From: Acinetobacter nosocomialis NIPH 2119
Lineage (GTDB): Bacteria > Pseudomonadota > Gammaproteobacteria > Pseudomonadales > Moraxellaceae
Length of the DNA: 64,000 nt
Reading direction: 5' to 3'
NCBI RefSeq assembly: GCF_000368085.1
Contig: NZ_KB849239.1
Location: forward strand, 1,769,082-1,833,081
Shown: positions 17,583 through 25,499 of the stretch, one piece after another
Position numbering within the stretch: position 1 is the first letter of the stretch
Layout of the letters: each line of letters begins with the position of its first letter
The notes under the pieces: model-generated
What the model was told of the DNA's origin: nothing
The model's input: the letters and a program-made list of their open reading frames with translations, nothing else
The model's database searches: none
Position numbers and translations under genes: made by a program

Positions 17583-17628
17583 GACCAACTTGCTATATGT
17601 ATTCAGCTCAAGCAAGTTGGTCTTTTTA
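17583..17628. terminator. shared terminator of convergent LysE and endolysin genes
   Basis: GACCAACTTGCT (17583-17594) and AGCAAGTTGGTC (17611-17622) form a perfect 12-bp stem, followed by five T on the plus strand. The endolysin TAA (17626-17628) lies in the T/A tract itself, so lysin translation ends at the hairpin. Confidence 0.8.
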
Positions 17629-18171
17629 AAAACTCACACGGTTAGCAAGCCATCCATAAAAGAATTGTTCATACTTTGGATTTTTCTCTGTAATTTCAAT
17701 ATAGCGTTGGCCTTGCATAATATTTAGAAGACGTACCATCACTCTTTCCCCTTCTTGACCGCGCTTTTTAATATAGAGTGATAAAGCCTGTAAGGTAGAA
17801 GGCCCATATTCACCATCTAATTTAAGATCCCTCCATCCCTCTTTTCCTTGTCTGTTTAACAAATTCAAAGCACGTTGTAGAAGTGGTTTTGTGAAACCAA
17901 GACCACAATTTACTCCTGTATCGAGCAGTTCTTCAGCGATAATCGGACTAATCAAATTAATTTGATCAAATCGCGGCTCAAGCCAATATTGCTTTTTATA
18001 AATATCTCTTGCAGTTTCTAAAGGTAAATCCTCCATTTCACCTTGATATCCATAGCTACGTGCAACTGCTTGAGTAATTCCAAATTTGGTGGCATGTCCA
18101 GAGTCAAGCGTATCATTTACATAACCACCTTCACGTTTTATAAGTGCATCTAGATATTGTTCAACCTTCAT
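17626..18171 (-). CDS. phage endolysin, GH108-type muramidase with peptidoglycan-binding tail
   Basis: A 181-residue cell-wall hydrolase. The N-terminus has the GH108 signature: catalytic Glu14 in KREGGYVND and the following HATKFGIT. A central DTGVNCGLGFTKPLLQRALN links to a C-terminal peptidoglycan-binding region with LDGEYGPSTLQAL. No signal peptide is present, so release depends on a holin, and the holin-like gene is 36 bp upstream in the same direction. A remnant of a second endolysin with nearly the same C-terminus lies at 9736. The frame is intact, so the enzyme could still be active. Confidence 0.88.
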   Translation of the reverse strand: MKVEQYLDALIKREGGYVNDTLDSGHATKFGITQAVARSYGYQGEMEDLPLETARDIYKKQYWLEPRFDQINLISPIIAEELLDTGVNCGLGFTKPLLQRALNLLNRQGKEGWRDLKLDGEYGPSTLQALSLYIKKRGQEGERVMVRLLNIMQGQRYIEITEKNPKYEQFFYGWLANRVSF

Positions 18172-18207
18172 GGGCCTGTCCTCATTTATATAACTCGCTG
18201 ATAGCTA

Positions 18208-18597
18208 TTAACTTTGAATATCATCTTTTGCTTTTTTTAAGTCTTTCATTACTTCAACAATAGTTTTTCCTTCTTGTTTATTAATGAAGTTAAATATCCA
18301 CCTCACAATTGCCCAACCAGGTAAGCCACAAATAAAGAAGAATCCACCTAAAGTGATCATGCCCCATATATCGGTCACCCATTCATGTAAGTTCCATTTC
18401 ATGATAATGAATGAACCACCAGTCAAGCTTGAGACAATAGTACAAATCAAACCTACTACCCATTCTTGAGGCGAACGTGGGAAACGCATGATTAAAACTA
18501 CCGCTACGACTAAGCTTACTGCTAAAGCGATCATCATGACCGTACCATACAGCTTAAAAATAGAAGCTAGTCCATTTAATGTTAAAAAATTTTCCAT
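18208..18597 (-). CDS. putative phage holin
   Basis: A 129-residue protein with three hydrophobic segments, at about residues 18-36, 48-66 and 76-96, and a charged C-terminal tail (KQEGKTIVEVMKDLKKAKDD). Small size, three spans and a polar tail fit a class I holin. The gene lies directly before the endolysin, so the pair looks like a lysis cassette. The sequence motif RFPRSPQEWVVGL is conserved-looking, but I cannot name the holin family. The next genes upstream are an orphan region and the S24 repressor, whose operators are about 470 bp away. Confidence 0.75.
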   Translation of the reverse strand: MENFLTLNGLASIFKLYGTVMMIALAVSLVVAVVLIMRFPRSPQEWVVGLICTIVSSLTGGSFIIMKWNLHEWVTDIWGMITLGGFFFICGLPGWAIVRWIFNFINKQEGKTIVEVMKDLKKAKDDIQS

Positions 18598-18858
18598 AAT
18601 TCAATCCTGTCTCATACTTAAAATTTGAAAATAATCATACTTACTACATTGTTATTTCTCATATTTTTATAAAAAATTGCTATATAACCGTGCTTAGCCT
18701 AGCCGTTCTTTTTCTTTTAAAACTGGTATACATATATGACATATCTTTTTTGACCAAAAAGTTGAGATAACACGCTGCCGTATATCGGAAACTTTTGTGA
18801 GCCATTAAATTCTTTGTTAGATTCTTCATGTTCTTGATACCCTTTATCGACGAACATT
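18598..18858. other. intergenic region upstream of the lysis genes
   Basis: About 260 bp with no supported frame. It should contain the holin promoter on the minus strand. On the plus strand it leads into an orphan terminator at 18859. Confidence 0.45.
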
Positions 18859-18888
18859 AAGCCTGATCCACGGAATCGGGCTTTTTTT
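18859..18888 (+). terminator. orphan plus-strand terminator upstream of the repressor
   Basis: AAGCCTGAT and ATCGGGCTT pair (one G-U) around a short loop, followed by seven T. No plus-strand gene ends here. It may end a small RNA from 18700-18880 or be left over from a lost gene. Confidence 0.6.
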
Positions 18889-19069
18889 ATTCATTTTTTA
18901 TTTTTTGATAGCCGATCTCTACCACTGATTTACTATCGCCATTTTATATTCTGTCGTCCATTGAGGCAGAATACTGAGCACTACTTACCAAGCCATTGAT
19001 ACAAAATAAAAATATGTTCTAGTAAAAATATTGCATTAGTTCTATCAATGAGCTCTTATAATTGATATT
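18889..19069. other. region where a cro gene would be expected
   Basis: On the minus strand, facing away from the repressor, only frames of a few codons occur. No Cro-like helix-turn-helix is encoded. Nothing else is recognisable. Confidence 0.5.
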
Positions 19070-19130
19070 ATAACTACAGTTATTATTAGTCAATAACTAT
19101 AGTTGTTTTACTAGATATAACTTTAGTTAT
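19070..19130. promoter_or_regulatory. three repressor operators, evenly spaced
   Basis: Three copies of a 14-bp palindrome ATAACT-NN-AGTTAT occur at 19070-19083 (perfect halves), 19093-19106 (one mismatch, AGTTGT) and 19117-19130 (perfect halves). Starts are 23 and 24 bp apart, about two helical turns. They end 32 bp before the repressor ATG. This is the layout of a lambdoid OR region. Binding by the adjacent repressor is inferred. Confidence 0.75.
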
Positions 19131-19162
19131 ATATTTGTGATAAGTTAGCTGGTGCGATCATT

Positions 19163-19834
19163 ATGGCTCTTAAAGACCGTTTAAAAGATTCAAGGATTAA
19201 AGCTAAGAAAACTCAGGCAGAAGTTGCTGAAGCAGTAAAAATGTCTCAGCCTGCCTATCAAGCTTTAGAATCGGGAAAGAATTTAAAATCTGCTTTTCTT
19301 CCACTTATTGCACAGTTTTTAGGTGTAGACGCTTATTGGCTTACTACTGGTAACACAGAAGACTCTTTTAGAGAAAGTGATGTATTTAGTCCCACCGTTG
19401 TCAGCAGTGATGTAGTAGATCAATATGTCTGGATTGAAGTAGTTGAAGCAAGTTTTTCTTGTGGTACAGGTGAATCAATCGAATTTCATTTTGATGCAAT
19501 TAATGGAAAAATTCCTTTCCCTGCTTCTTTCTTTAAAGAAAAGCGCGTTCCTCAGGAATGTATGCGCATTATTAAAGCTAAGGGCGATAGCATGACTGAC
19601 TACATCAAAGATGGAGATTTGGTCGGCATTGATATTTCTCAGACAGAAGTGATTGATGGAGAAATCTATGCTGTTTATTTCGCTGGCGAGGGAATGATTA
19701 AACAAATTTTTAAAGAAGCTGATGGCTCTTTAATTTTGCATAGTTTAAATGAAAAATTTAGAGACCGCCGTGTAACTGAAGAGAACGGGAAAAACTTTAA
19801 AGTAATGGGCCGTCAGTTCTGGCGAGCAGGTTAA
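19163..19834 (+). CDS. phage CI-type repressor with S24 autoprotease domain
   Basis: A 223-residue LexA/CI-type repressor. An N-terminal HTH_XRE domain spans about residues 5-60 (TQAEVAEAVKMSQPAYQALE). The C-terminal S24 domain has nucleophile Ser143 in AKGDSMTDYIKDGD and the general-base Lys180 in EGMIKQIF. A plausible self-cleavage site is Cys100-Gly101 in SFSCGTGES. So it should be cleaved when RecA is activated by DNA damage. Three matching palindromes lie directly upstream. No cro and no early genes remain, so this regulator may now act on itself, the lysis genes or sites elsewhere. Confidence 0.9.
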   Translation: MALKDRLKDSRIKAKKTQAEVAEAVKMSQPAYQALESGKNLKSAFLPLIAQFLGVDAYWLTTGNTEDSFRESDVFSPTVVSSDVVDQYVWIEVVEASFSCGTGESIEFHFDAINGKIPFPASFFKEKRVPQECMRIIKAKGDSMTDYIKDGDLVGIDISQTEVIDGEIYAVYFAGEGMIKQIFKEADGSLILHSLNEKFRDRRVTEENGKNFKVMGRQFWRAG

Positions 19835-19931
19835 ATGAGTTATTAAATATAGCTAAAATAATAATTCTATCATTTTCAAATTTCTTACTTTTTTATAATT
19901 TTAATTATTTATATAACTTAGAGACATAAAA

Positions 19932-19963
19932 AAAACCTATCTCCTTTAAAAGAGATAGGTTTT
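19932..19963. terminator. bidirectional terminator after the repressor
   Basis: AAAACCTATCTC and GAGATAGGTTTT form a perfect 12-bp stem around eight bases, with A and T flanks. It serves the repressor and the convergent 79-aa gene. Confidence 0.8.
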
Positions 19964-19986
19964 CTTGCTTTAGTACCATGATGTTA

Positions 19987-20226
19987 TCAACAATATGTAT
20001 TTAAACGATAAAGTTGATTAAAACCAGCATAAAAGCTTTTTCCATCTTGGTTTAGCTCAATTTCTTCACCAGTTTGAAGCTGAATTTTCTTTCCAACTTC
20101 TACCCAACGATATCCATCAAGCGAATTTTGCTTACGCACATGAGGAATAATCCTCACATTGATTTCATTGCCATTTACGGCTGTGGCAATGTGCCACTCA
20201 TTTACTATATTCACAATCGTATTCAC
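19987..20226 (-). CDS. hypothetical 79-residue protein
   Basis: A small protein with a beta-rich look: NIVNEWHIATAVNGNEINVR, then YRWVEVGKKIQLQTGEEIEL and a C-terminal YRLNTYC. No signal peptide or membrane segment is present. I do not recognise a family; the spacing of hydrophobic residues suggests a small beta-barrel. It is the last frame of the accessory region before the tRNA-Met gene and shares the terminator at 19932 with the repressor. Confidence 0.55.
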   Translation of the reverse strand: MNTIVNIVNEWHIATAVNGNEINVRIIPHVRKQNSLDGYRWVEVGKKIQLQTGEEIELNQDGKSFYAGFNQLYRLNTYC

Positions 20227-20397
20227 TCATTACTGAGCTCATGTGATTTAACGGTATTTAATTAGAACGCTAGATTTAAGGTATGGACAGTTCGTCTAGA
20301 ATTTAATATTTAGCTTGATATAGGGTTATTTATAAGCTAATTGCTTTTCATGAGTTCGTATCATGAAAAGTAGTACATCACAGAGCATAATATTTTT

Positions 20398-20474
<77 letters not shown>

Positions 20475-20730
20475 ATTGGAAGTATGCTTTATACGCCTAT
20501 ATATTTTATAAAGCAAACTTTATTTTTTAATCGTTTGTAATTATTAACAATTATCTTTTTATTAATTTTTTATTTTTACCATTCAGTCTAAATCGATATC
20601 GTAATTTCTAATTTTTATTTCTTTAAATTGTTGTATTTATTTTAAATAGAACGCGATATTCATAGACATCAATTGCCTTGCTTGGATAGCTTTTATACTA
20701 TCTAGTTTCATCCCATTATTAATAGTTTAT

Positions 20731-21996
20731 ATGTCTGATCCTCAGTTCTCTCTAAGCGAATATCTCGGCACTGTGCAGGAAGTCATACGCCTGACCTTTG
20801 ACGAACCGGTATGGGTTAGAGCAGAGATTCGGAATTTAAATATTAAAGGTGGACATTACTATTTAGAACTTGCAGAGAAAGATGTTGACACCGATAAAGT
20901 GATTGCCAGTTGTAAGGCAACCATCTGGAAATTTTCAGCGAGTAAAATTGTTTTAAAGTTTGAACGTGAAACAGGAATTGAGTTAGCAAGTGATTTAAAC
21001 GTTTTAATTAAAATTAGAGCGCGTTTTGATCCACAATACGGATTTTCAGTCAATATCGAAGAAATTGACTCAAGTTTTACACTTGGGGAAATTGCAAAAC
21101 GTTATCAACAAATTGTAGAGCGTTTAACCCAAGAAGGTTTGATTCATAAAAATAAACTTCTCCCTACCCCTTTTGATATTGAAAATGTTTTAGTGATTGC
21201 TCCTCAGAATGCTGCAGGTTTGGGTGATTTTAAAAAAGATGCAGATGCTTTAGAAAGAAATAAGGTTTGTCATTTTGTTTATCAAAGTGCGACCTTTCAG
21301 GGGAATACTGCTGCTGTTAGCCTTATGGAGTCCTTGGCAACAGGTTTAAAGCAATGGGCAAATCGTTATAACTTTCCACCAGATCTGATTGTAATTATTC
21401 GTGGTGGTGGTGCTGTAAATGACTTAGCTTACTTAAATGATTATGAGCTTGCCGCACTTCTCTGTAAACGCAGCGTTCCGATTTGGGTTGGTATCGGGCA
21501 TGAAAAAGACCGTACCATCCTTGATGAGATCGCACATCGTTCGTTTGATACTCCAAGTAAAGTGATTGCTGGTATTCGTAATCATATTGTTGAACGTGTA
21601 CAAGAAGTGGTAGATAGTCTACAAACGATTAAACTGCTTTCTCAGCATCAAATCACGACTTATCAAAGCAAAAATGATCAATTGCTTCATCACATTAAGT
21701 CTTCTGCACAAAATCAACTTAACTCGGCGCATCGTCTACTTGACCAGATGAAAGAACGTATTCAGTTCAGCTCACAGCAACAAGTTAAATTTTCCTTAGC
21801 TCAAATCGAGTCATTAATGAAAGAAATCCTTTTGCAAAATCCTAAACAGGTTCAAGCTAAAGGCTATGCAATTGTCAGATCCGAAGGAAAAGCGATTCGC
21901 TCTATACATCAAATTTCAAGCCCCTCCATTGCCATTGAAATGCAAGATGGCGTAGTTGAAGCCAACATTACACAGGTAATCCCAAATGAAGAATGA
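20731..21996 (+). CDS. xseA: exodeoxyribonuclease VII large subunit
   Basis: The catalytic subunit of exonuclease VII, which degrades single-stranded DNA and acts in repair. It is 421 residues, slightly shorter than the E. coli protein. An N-terminal OB fold (SLSEYLGTVQEVIRLTFDEPVW) is followed by the catalytic region with VIIRGGGAVNDLAYLNDYEL near residue 225, WVGIGHEKDRTILDEIAH near residue 249 and AHRSFDTPSKV. A coiled-coil region occupies residues 290-365 before the C-terminal segment. The 3' end overlaps xseB by 11 bp, as expected for a translationally coupled pair. Confidence 0.95.
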   Translation: MSDPQFSLSEYLGTVQEVIRLTFDEPVWVRAEIRNLNIKGGHYYLELAEKDVDTDKVIASCKATIWKFSASKIVLKFERETGIELASDLNVLIKIRARFDPQYGFSVNIEEIDSSFTLGEIAKRYQQIVERLTQEGLIHKNKLLPTPFDIENVLVIAPQNAAGLGDFKKDADALERNKVCHFVYQSATFQGNTAAVSLMESLATGLKQWANRYNFPPDLIVIIRGGGAVNDLAYLNDYELAALLCKRSVPIWVGIGHEKDRTILDEIAHRSFDTPSKVIAGIRNHIVERVQEVVDSLQTIKLLSQHQITTYQSKNDQLLHHIKSSAQNQLNSAHRLLDQMKERIQFSSQQQVKFSLAQIESLMKEILLQNPKQVQAKGYAIVRSEGKAIRSIHQISSPSIAIEMQDGVVEANITQVIPNEE

Positions 21997-22180
21997 AGAG
22001 TTAACCTTTAAGGATGGCCATGACATTTTGAAGAAAAATGCTGAATTGTTAGAATCACAGGAAAGTCCTGATATAGATAATTTAATGAAAATTGTTGAAG
22101 AGTCTATTAGCGCTTATAAAGCTTGCAAATCTCGAATTGAAGCTGTCCAACAAGCTTTAGATGAGACTTTTAAAGAATAA
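21986..22180 (+). CDS. xseB: exodeoxyribonuclease VII small subunit
   Basis: A 64-residue helical subunit that binds the long coiled coil of XseA. The pattern LTFKDGHDILKKNAELLES...IDNLMKIVEESISAYK..CKSRIEAVQQALDE fits the Exonuc_VII_S domain, though the usual LE-x-IV motif is diverged here. Its ATG lies inside the end of xseA. Size and coupling make the call firm although the sequence is divergent. Confidence 0.85.
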   Translation: MKNEELTFKDGHDILKKNAELLESQESPDIDNLMKIVEESISAYKACKSRIEAVQQALDETFKE

Positions 22181-22194
22181 AATTTCCATAAAAA

Positions 22195-22300
22195 AAGCCC
22201 ATTTCTACTTCTCATTGAAGAAATGGGCTTAGTGAACACCACTTAGTCCTGAAATGCAAAAATGAGGATTAGGTCACATTTTTGCAAAAACATAGTCCCA
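22195..22300 (-). ncRNA. candidate small RNA with terminator, minus strand
   Basis: A strong terminator hairpin (AAGCCCATTTCT / AGAAATGGGCTT, 22195-22230) is followed by a T run only on the minus strand (A run at 22191-22196 on the plus strand). About 25 bp upstream on that strand is a second perfect ten-bp stem, TGCAAAAATG / CATTTTTGCA (22255-22264 and 22277-22286). Two copies of GGACTA flank it. No frame fits. This could be a free small RNA or the 3' part of the transcript from 22424-22642. Only structure supports it; no promoter is clear. Confidence 0.4.
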
Positions 22301-22423
22301 TAACGACCTGCGATGTTCAATATTTTAATTGTGTCTATACGTTAGTTTGGCTTAATTTCCACCATCTAAGACCATCGAAAACACAAACTCTGCTGATGCT
22401 TATTGTTAAATTTAGTTTAAGAG

Positions 22424-22642
22424 TTATTCCTCACTGAATGGACCAATTAATTGATAAATTTTGCCGTCTTTAGGATTTTCATATAACAAATCCATGTTTG
22501 GTAAAATGATATCGTCATTAATTTCAATATGTTCAACACTTTTATGAAGTTCAAGTGCATGGTCATTCATTGGTCTAACTTTTGCCAAAGCGATTGATTC
22601 TTTATCAAACTGGTCCTTGATAATTACTTTTAATCTTTTCAT
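22424..22642 (-). CDS. conserved small protein of unknown function
   Basis: A 72-residue acidic protein beginning MKRLKVIIKDQFDKESIALA, with VEHIEINDDIILPNMDLLYE in the middle and IYQLIGPFSEE at the end. GGAG sits eight bases before the ATG, a good ribosome site. No signal peptide, membrane segment or known domain is visible. It is read alone, away from xseB, and its mRNA could end at the hairpin at 22195-22230. Coding character is good, function is unknown. Confidence 0.65.
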   Translation of the reverse strand: MKRLKVIIKDQFDKESIALAKVRPMNDHALELHKSVEHIEINDDIILPNMDLLYENPKDGKIYQLIGPFSEE

Positions 22643-22689
22643 AAAAATCTCCTGAAAAATAAATTTTTAATATAAATAATGGGTTAAGT

Positions 22690-23283
22690 TTAAAATGAGC
22701 TAATCGCAGAATAGCCGATTGGCATAGCAAAAAAAGTTAAAATAAATGCAGCTGTACGTTGTAAATTGCGTTGATTTAACCAAGTTACTTTATTTGAAAT
22801 GAGGACAGTTCCAAACATAATCCATAAAAAAGCAATTGGGGTAATTAAAGATAAAAAGACAACAATGTGAATAAAATACAAATGCGGAACTTCCCACGCT
22901 GCATGTGGAAAAATCGCCGAAGCAAAGAGCAAAGCTTTCGGGTTTAAAAGTGTTGCAAGAAATAAAGCTTTTGGCGTAATCAGTGGGCGATCTAACTTAA
23001 TATCTTCGGTTGAAGTGATCCAAAGTTTAAAAGCGAGATAAAGAATGAAACTCGCACTCATCAATTTTAATATAGCAGGAAGCCATGGAATAAAATGAGA
23101 TACCGACTCAAGTAAAACACCCCATGAGGTAATCGCGATCAGATAACCTATTACCTCTGCCGGAATTAGCTTAAGAGAGTGCTTTAGCCCTGCTTGCAAG
23201 CCAGCCGAGGCTAATAATGTATTTGTTGGTCCTGGAGTCAACAAAATAGTGACCACAAGTCCAATAAATAAAAATGACACCAT
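22690..23283 (-). CDS. LysE-family translocator
   Basis: A 197-residue membrane exporter with about six hydrophobic segments. The signature TPGPTNTLLASAGLQAG lies near residues 16-32 and ATLLNPKALLFASAIFPHAA near residue 110, both typical of the LysE/RhtB fold. The protein begins directly with the first span (MVSFLFIGLVVTILL). Substrate is unknown. It is a single-gene unit with a 450-bp AT-rich upstream region. It is only distantly similar to the LysE-type protein at 16938-17555. Confidence 0.85.
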   Translation of the reverse strand: MVSFLFIGLVVTILLTPGPTNTLLASAGLQAGLKHSLKLIPAEVIGYLIAITSWGVLLESVSHFIPWLPAILKLMSASFILYLAFKLWITSTEDIKLDRPLITPKALFLATLLNPKALLFASAIFPHAAWEVPHLYFIHIVVFLSLITPIAFLWIMFGTVLISNKVTWLNQRNLQRTAAFILTFFAMPIGYSAISSF

Positions 23284-23736
23284 AGGCCAAAAACTCGATT
23301 GATTACGCTAGGCGAAATATGTCAAAAATGAGCATCTATTGTCGACAAAATCGTTGTAACAAGAAATATTACAAATACTTTTTATTTTTTAAAATTAACA
23401 ACTTAATAAAAAGTGAATTTATATTCATTAAAACTTATTCCAATTTTAAATTTGCAAAATGCGTCACACATTTATAAAAAAACACTGCATTAATTTAAAA
23501 AGATATTAAACTCCAAAATCATATATTTTTTTAAAAATAAGTGATTATTTATATATTTTTTAGGCCATTTTCCCACTTCTTAAATAGCAAAAAAAAGAAA
23601 TATCACACGCCTTGAAATTACCAAATTGATCAATATATATACACATGAAAATCGTGATTTTACTGAATAGATGTATCGTTCCCCATCAATTCATTAATCG
23701 CCGCTTTCATCGAATTAAATAGTTGATGGAGGATGC
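23284..23736. other. AT-rich intergenic region between divergent genes
   Basis: About 450 bp between the minus-strand LysE gene and the plus-strand 109-aa gene. It holds a small palindrome AAAATC-GT-GATTTT near 23647 but no supported gene, RNA or repeat. Both promoters must lie here. Confidence 0.45.
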
Positions 23737-24066
23737 ATGATGAATGCTTATGTTCGCCCTCATCCCGATGGTTTTAAAGCTTATTTAGGAAAGGATGCAA
23801 AAACCGGCCTCTACATTGTAAGAGTTGGTTGGACAATATATGAAACTAATGCCAATGGTTCTGTTTTGTATATTGTTAAACAGGAAAGTAAAATTCCATT
23901 GGATGTAGAAAAGTTTAAAACTGATCGTCCCAAAATTTATGATGCACTTTTAAGTGAAGTGCAATTTCAACGCAAAAAACAACTGGCTATTGATCTTCAA
24001 AAGTCCAATATTCCCTCTTATGATCGTAAAGCCTATAAAAAACGGCGCGGCTTTACAGGCTCTTAA
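23737..24066 (+). CDS. hypothetical 109-residue protein
   Basis: A basic soluble protein: it opens MMNAYVRPHPDGFKAYLGKD, has a beta-like GLYIVRVGWTIYETNANGSV segment and ends in a Lys/Arg-rich tail (YDRKAYKKRRGF). GGAGG lies just before two tandem ATG codons; the second (23740) has better spacing (seven bases) than the first. No domain is recognised. The basic tail could bind nucleic acid, but that is only inference. A strong terminator follows. Confidence 0.6.
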   Translation: MMNAYVRPHPDGFKAYLGKDAKTGLYIVRVGWTIYETNANGSVLYIVKQESKIPLDVEKFKTDRPKIYDALLSEVQFQRKKQLAIDLQKSNIPSYDRKAYKKRRGFTGS

Positions 24067-24095
24067 ACAAAACTATCAATAGTCAGTAGATACAG

Positions 24096-24120
24096 AAAAA
24101 GCACCCTTGGGTGCTTTTTC
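24096..24120. terminator. bidirectional terminator
   Basis: AAAAAGCACCC and GGGTGCTTTTT form an 11-bp stem with a two-base loop. It ends the 109-aa gene and could also end the small minus-strand frame at 24123. Confidence 0.85.
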
Positions 24121-24122
24121 TT

Positions 24123-24239
24123 TTAACGACCAGTCGCAATTAATACAAACAGGCTCAGTATTAATGTACTTAATGATCGTTTGCAGTGTACGTGGACTTC
24201 ATGCTCAGCTCCGTGAGCGTACTGATCAATGTTTTCCAT
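24123..24239 (-). CDS. possible 38-residue His-rich small membrane protein
   Basis: A minus-strand frame starting MENIDQYAHGAEHEVHVHCK and ending with a hydrophobic SLSTLILSLFVLIATGR. The first half has four His and one Cys, and the second half could reach the membrane, although it is short for a full span. AAGGG lies ten bases before the ATG and a terminator directly follows the stop. It neighbours copper-related genes, and a metal-binding role is tempting, but coding status itself is unproven. Confidence 0.3.
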   Translation of the reverse strand: MENIDQYAHGAEHEVHVHCKRSLSTLILSLFVLIATGR

Positions 24240-24537
24240 TACGTGTGCCCTTAAAGTTCACACTGATAATTTGCCTAATTTTCATCCATAAAAAAATTAG
24301 CCAAAAGTATTATATGAAAATAAATTTTGTAATTTGTCTTGAGCAATCTATTTTTTACCTTTTAAAAAATTTAATTAGAAAAACACTTGTAACATTCTTA
24401 TACGAGGTTAATTCCTTATTGAGCATTTGTAGACCTTTCATTTCAAAGTGCCCAATAGGAAAAATGATTTTATAAAATGAAAAAAGATAACAATATTCGG
24501 TTTTTTAATAATAGCCTTTCAAAAGGAGAATATTAAA
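24240..24537. other. AT-rich intergenic region before the copper protein gene
   Basis: About 300 bp with no supported gene. A 122-codon plus-strand frame running through 24107-24475 starts inside the terminator and reads as non-coding. The promoter of the Cys-rich gene must lie here; no MerR-type 19-bp-spacer promoter is evident. Confidence 0.45.
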
Positions 24538-24894
24538 ATGAATAGCTCGCAAGAACCAAATCAATCTCTGTTTAATCAAGCCTCTACTTCAGTTCAAGCC
24601 TGCATTGAATGCATGTTTGCTTGTAAACATTGTGCCTCAGCATGTTTGCAAGAAGAACATGTGCATATGATGCGTGAATGTATTAAACATTGTTTAACCT
24701 GTGTCGAAACCTGTCAGCTTTGCACATCTTTAGAATTAAGACATTCAGAGCTTGCTGAACAAGCCATGCAATTATGTGCCAGCGCGTGCCAACTTTGTGC
24801 AGCTGAATGTAGCAAACACGAACATGAGCATTGCCAGATTTGTGCCAAAGCTTGTTTAGCATGTGCTAAAGCTTGTCTGGCATATCGTGCTTAA
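24538..24894 (+). CDS. four-helix-bundle copper-storage-type protein (Csp/DUF326)
   Basis: A 118-residue protein with 19 Cys, arranged as repeated CxxxC, CxxC and CxxxxxxC steps along four helices (for example ACIECMFACKHCASACLQ and HCQICAKACLACAKAC). This is the pattern of Csp copper-storage proteins, which hold many Cu(I) ions inside a helical bundle. No signal peptide or Tat motif is present, so a cytosolic Csp3-like role fits. AAGGAG precedes the ATG. It lies 3-4 kb from copA, cueR and copZ, so copper buffering is a reasonable inference. Confidence 0.85.
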   Translation: MNSSQEPNQSLFNQASTSVQACIECMFACKHCASACLQEEHVHMMRECIKHCLTCVETCQLCTSLELRHSELAEQAMQLCASACQLCAAECSKHEHEHCQICAKACLACAKACLAYRA

Positions 24895-24912
24895 CTTCTA
24901 GTTTTATTGTAG

Positions 24913-24943
24913 AAACCTACGGCCTATTAGGCTCGTGGGTTTT
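24913..24943 (+). terminator. terminator after the copper-storage gene
   Basis: AAACCTACG-GCC pairs with GGC-TCGTGGGTTT (one bulge, one G-U) around a TATTA loop, followed by T and A. It lies 18 bp after the stop. Confidence 0.65.
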
Positions 24944-25016
24944 AAATATTTAAAGAACAAACAATTAGAAAATTAAAATTTTTAGATGAGATGAAAAACT
25001 ACTTTTCTTTATACAT

Positions 25017-25050
25017 AAAAAAAACCCGCATCTTGGGGAAAATGCAGGCT
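25017..25050 (-). terminator. possible minus-strand hairpin terminator
   Basis: On the minus strand GCCTGCAT and ATGCGGGT pair around a loop and are followed by eight T. No minus-strand gene ends here, so its source is unknown. Confidence 0.45.
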
Positions 25051-25250
25051 CTTAGATCTCCCACAACGACCATGAGTTCATTATTAAGCTTGAACTTTAA
25101 ACCGTTGACTAAATGTACCCTTAATAAAAACAAATTGCAATACAGAATAGTCTGTATATTTAAAATATTTTGTTATTTTTACATTACTTTTTCATAAATA
25201 GTTTAAAAAACTATAATCTTTCTAAATAAGAAATAGTTTTTACAAGCATT

Positions 25251-25400
25251 AAAAAAGCCCGTTTCACGGGCTTTTCTGCAACGGTGAGCAATCTAAGATT
25301 TGTGTCTATCCATCTCTTACATGCTCTTTGCTAGCTATATGTAAGGTCTTATCGTATCTTTTGCCCTGTCCCAAGTTTCCCTGTGGATCGAGGAGATATT
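25251..25400 (-). ncRNA. candidate small RNA, minus strand
   Basis: A compact terminator (AGCCCG-TTTC-CGGGCT, 25256-25272) with T runs on both strands is preceded on the minus strand by about 130 bases without a coding frame. That stretch contains a second stem CTTACAT / ATGTAAG (25316-25322 and 25339-25345). It lies between the copper-storage gene and the GFA gene. No clear promoter was found. It could be a trans-acting small RNA or the 3' end of the copA-cueR-gfa transcript. Confidence 0.4.
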
Positions 25401-25499
25401 ACGATTACCTTAGGTACAGTTATAGCATATTATTTATTCATGACTAGTCTTGTTCACGTTTTTTTACAAATGAACAAAATACTTTCAAACCTTCATATT

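Noticed and set aside
18889..19069. A missed cro gene facing the repressor
   Set aside because: Minus-strand frames here stop after a few codons and encode no helix-turn-helix.
24107..24475. A 122-codon plus-strand frame
   Set aside because: It begins within a terminator, has no ribosome site and reads as translated AT-rich non-coding DNA.
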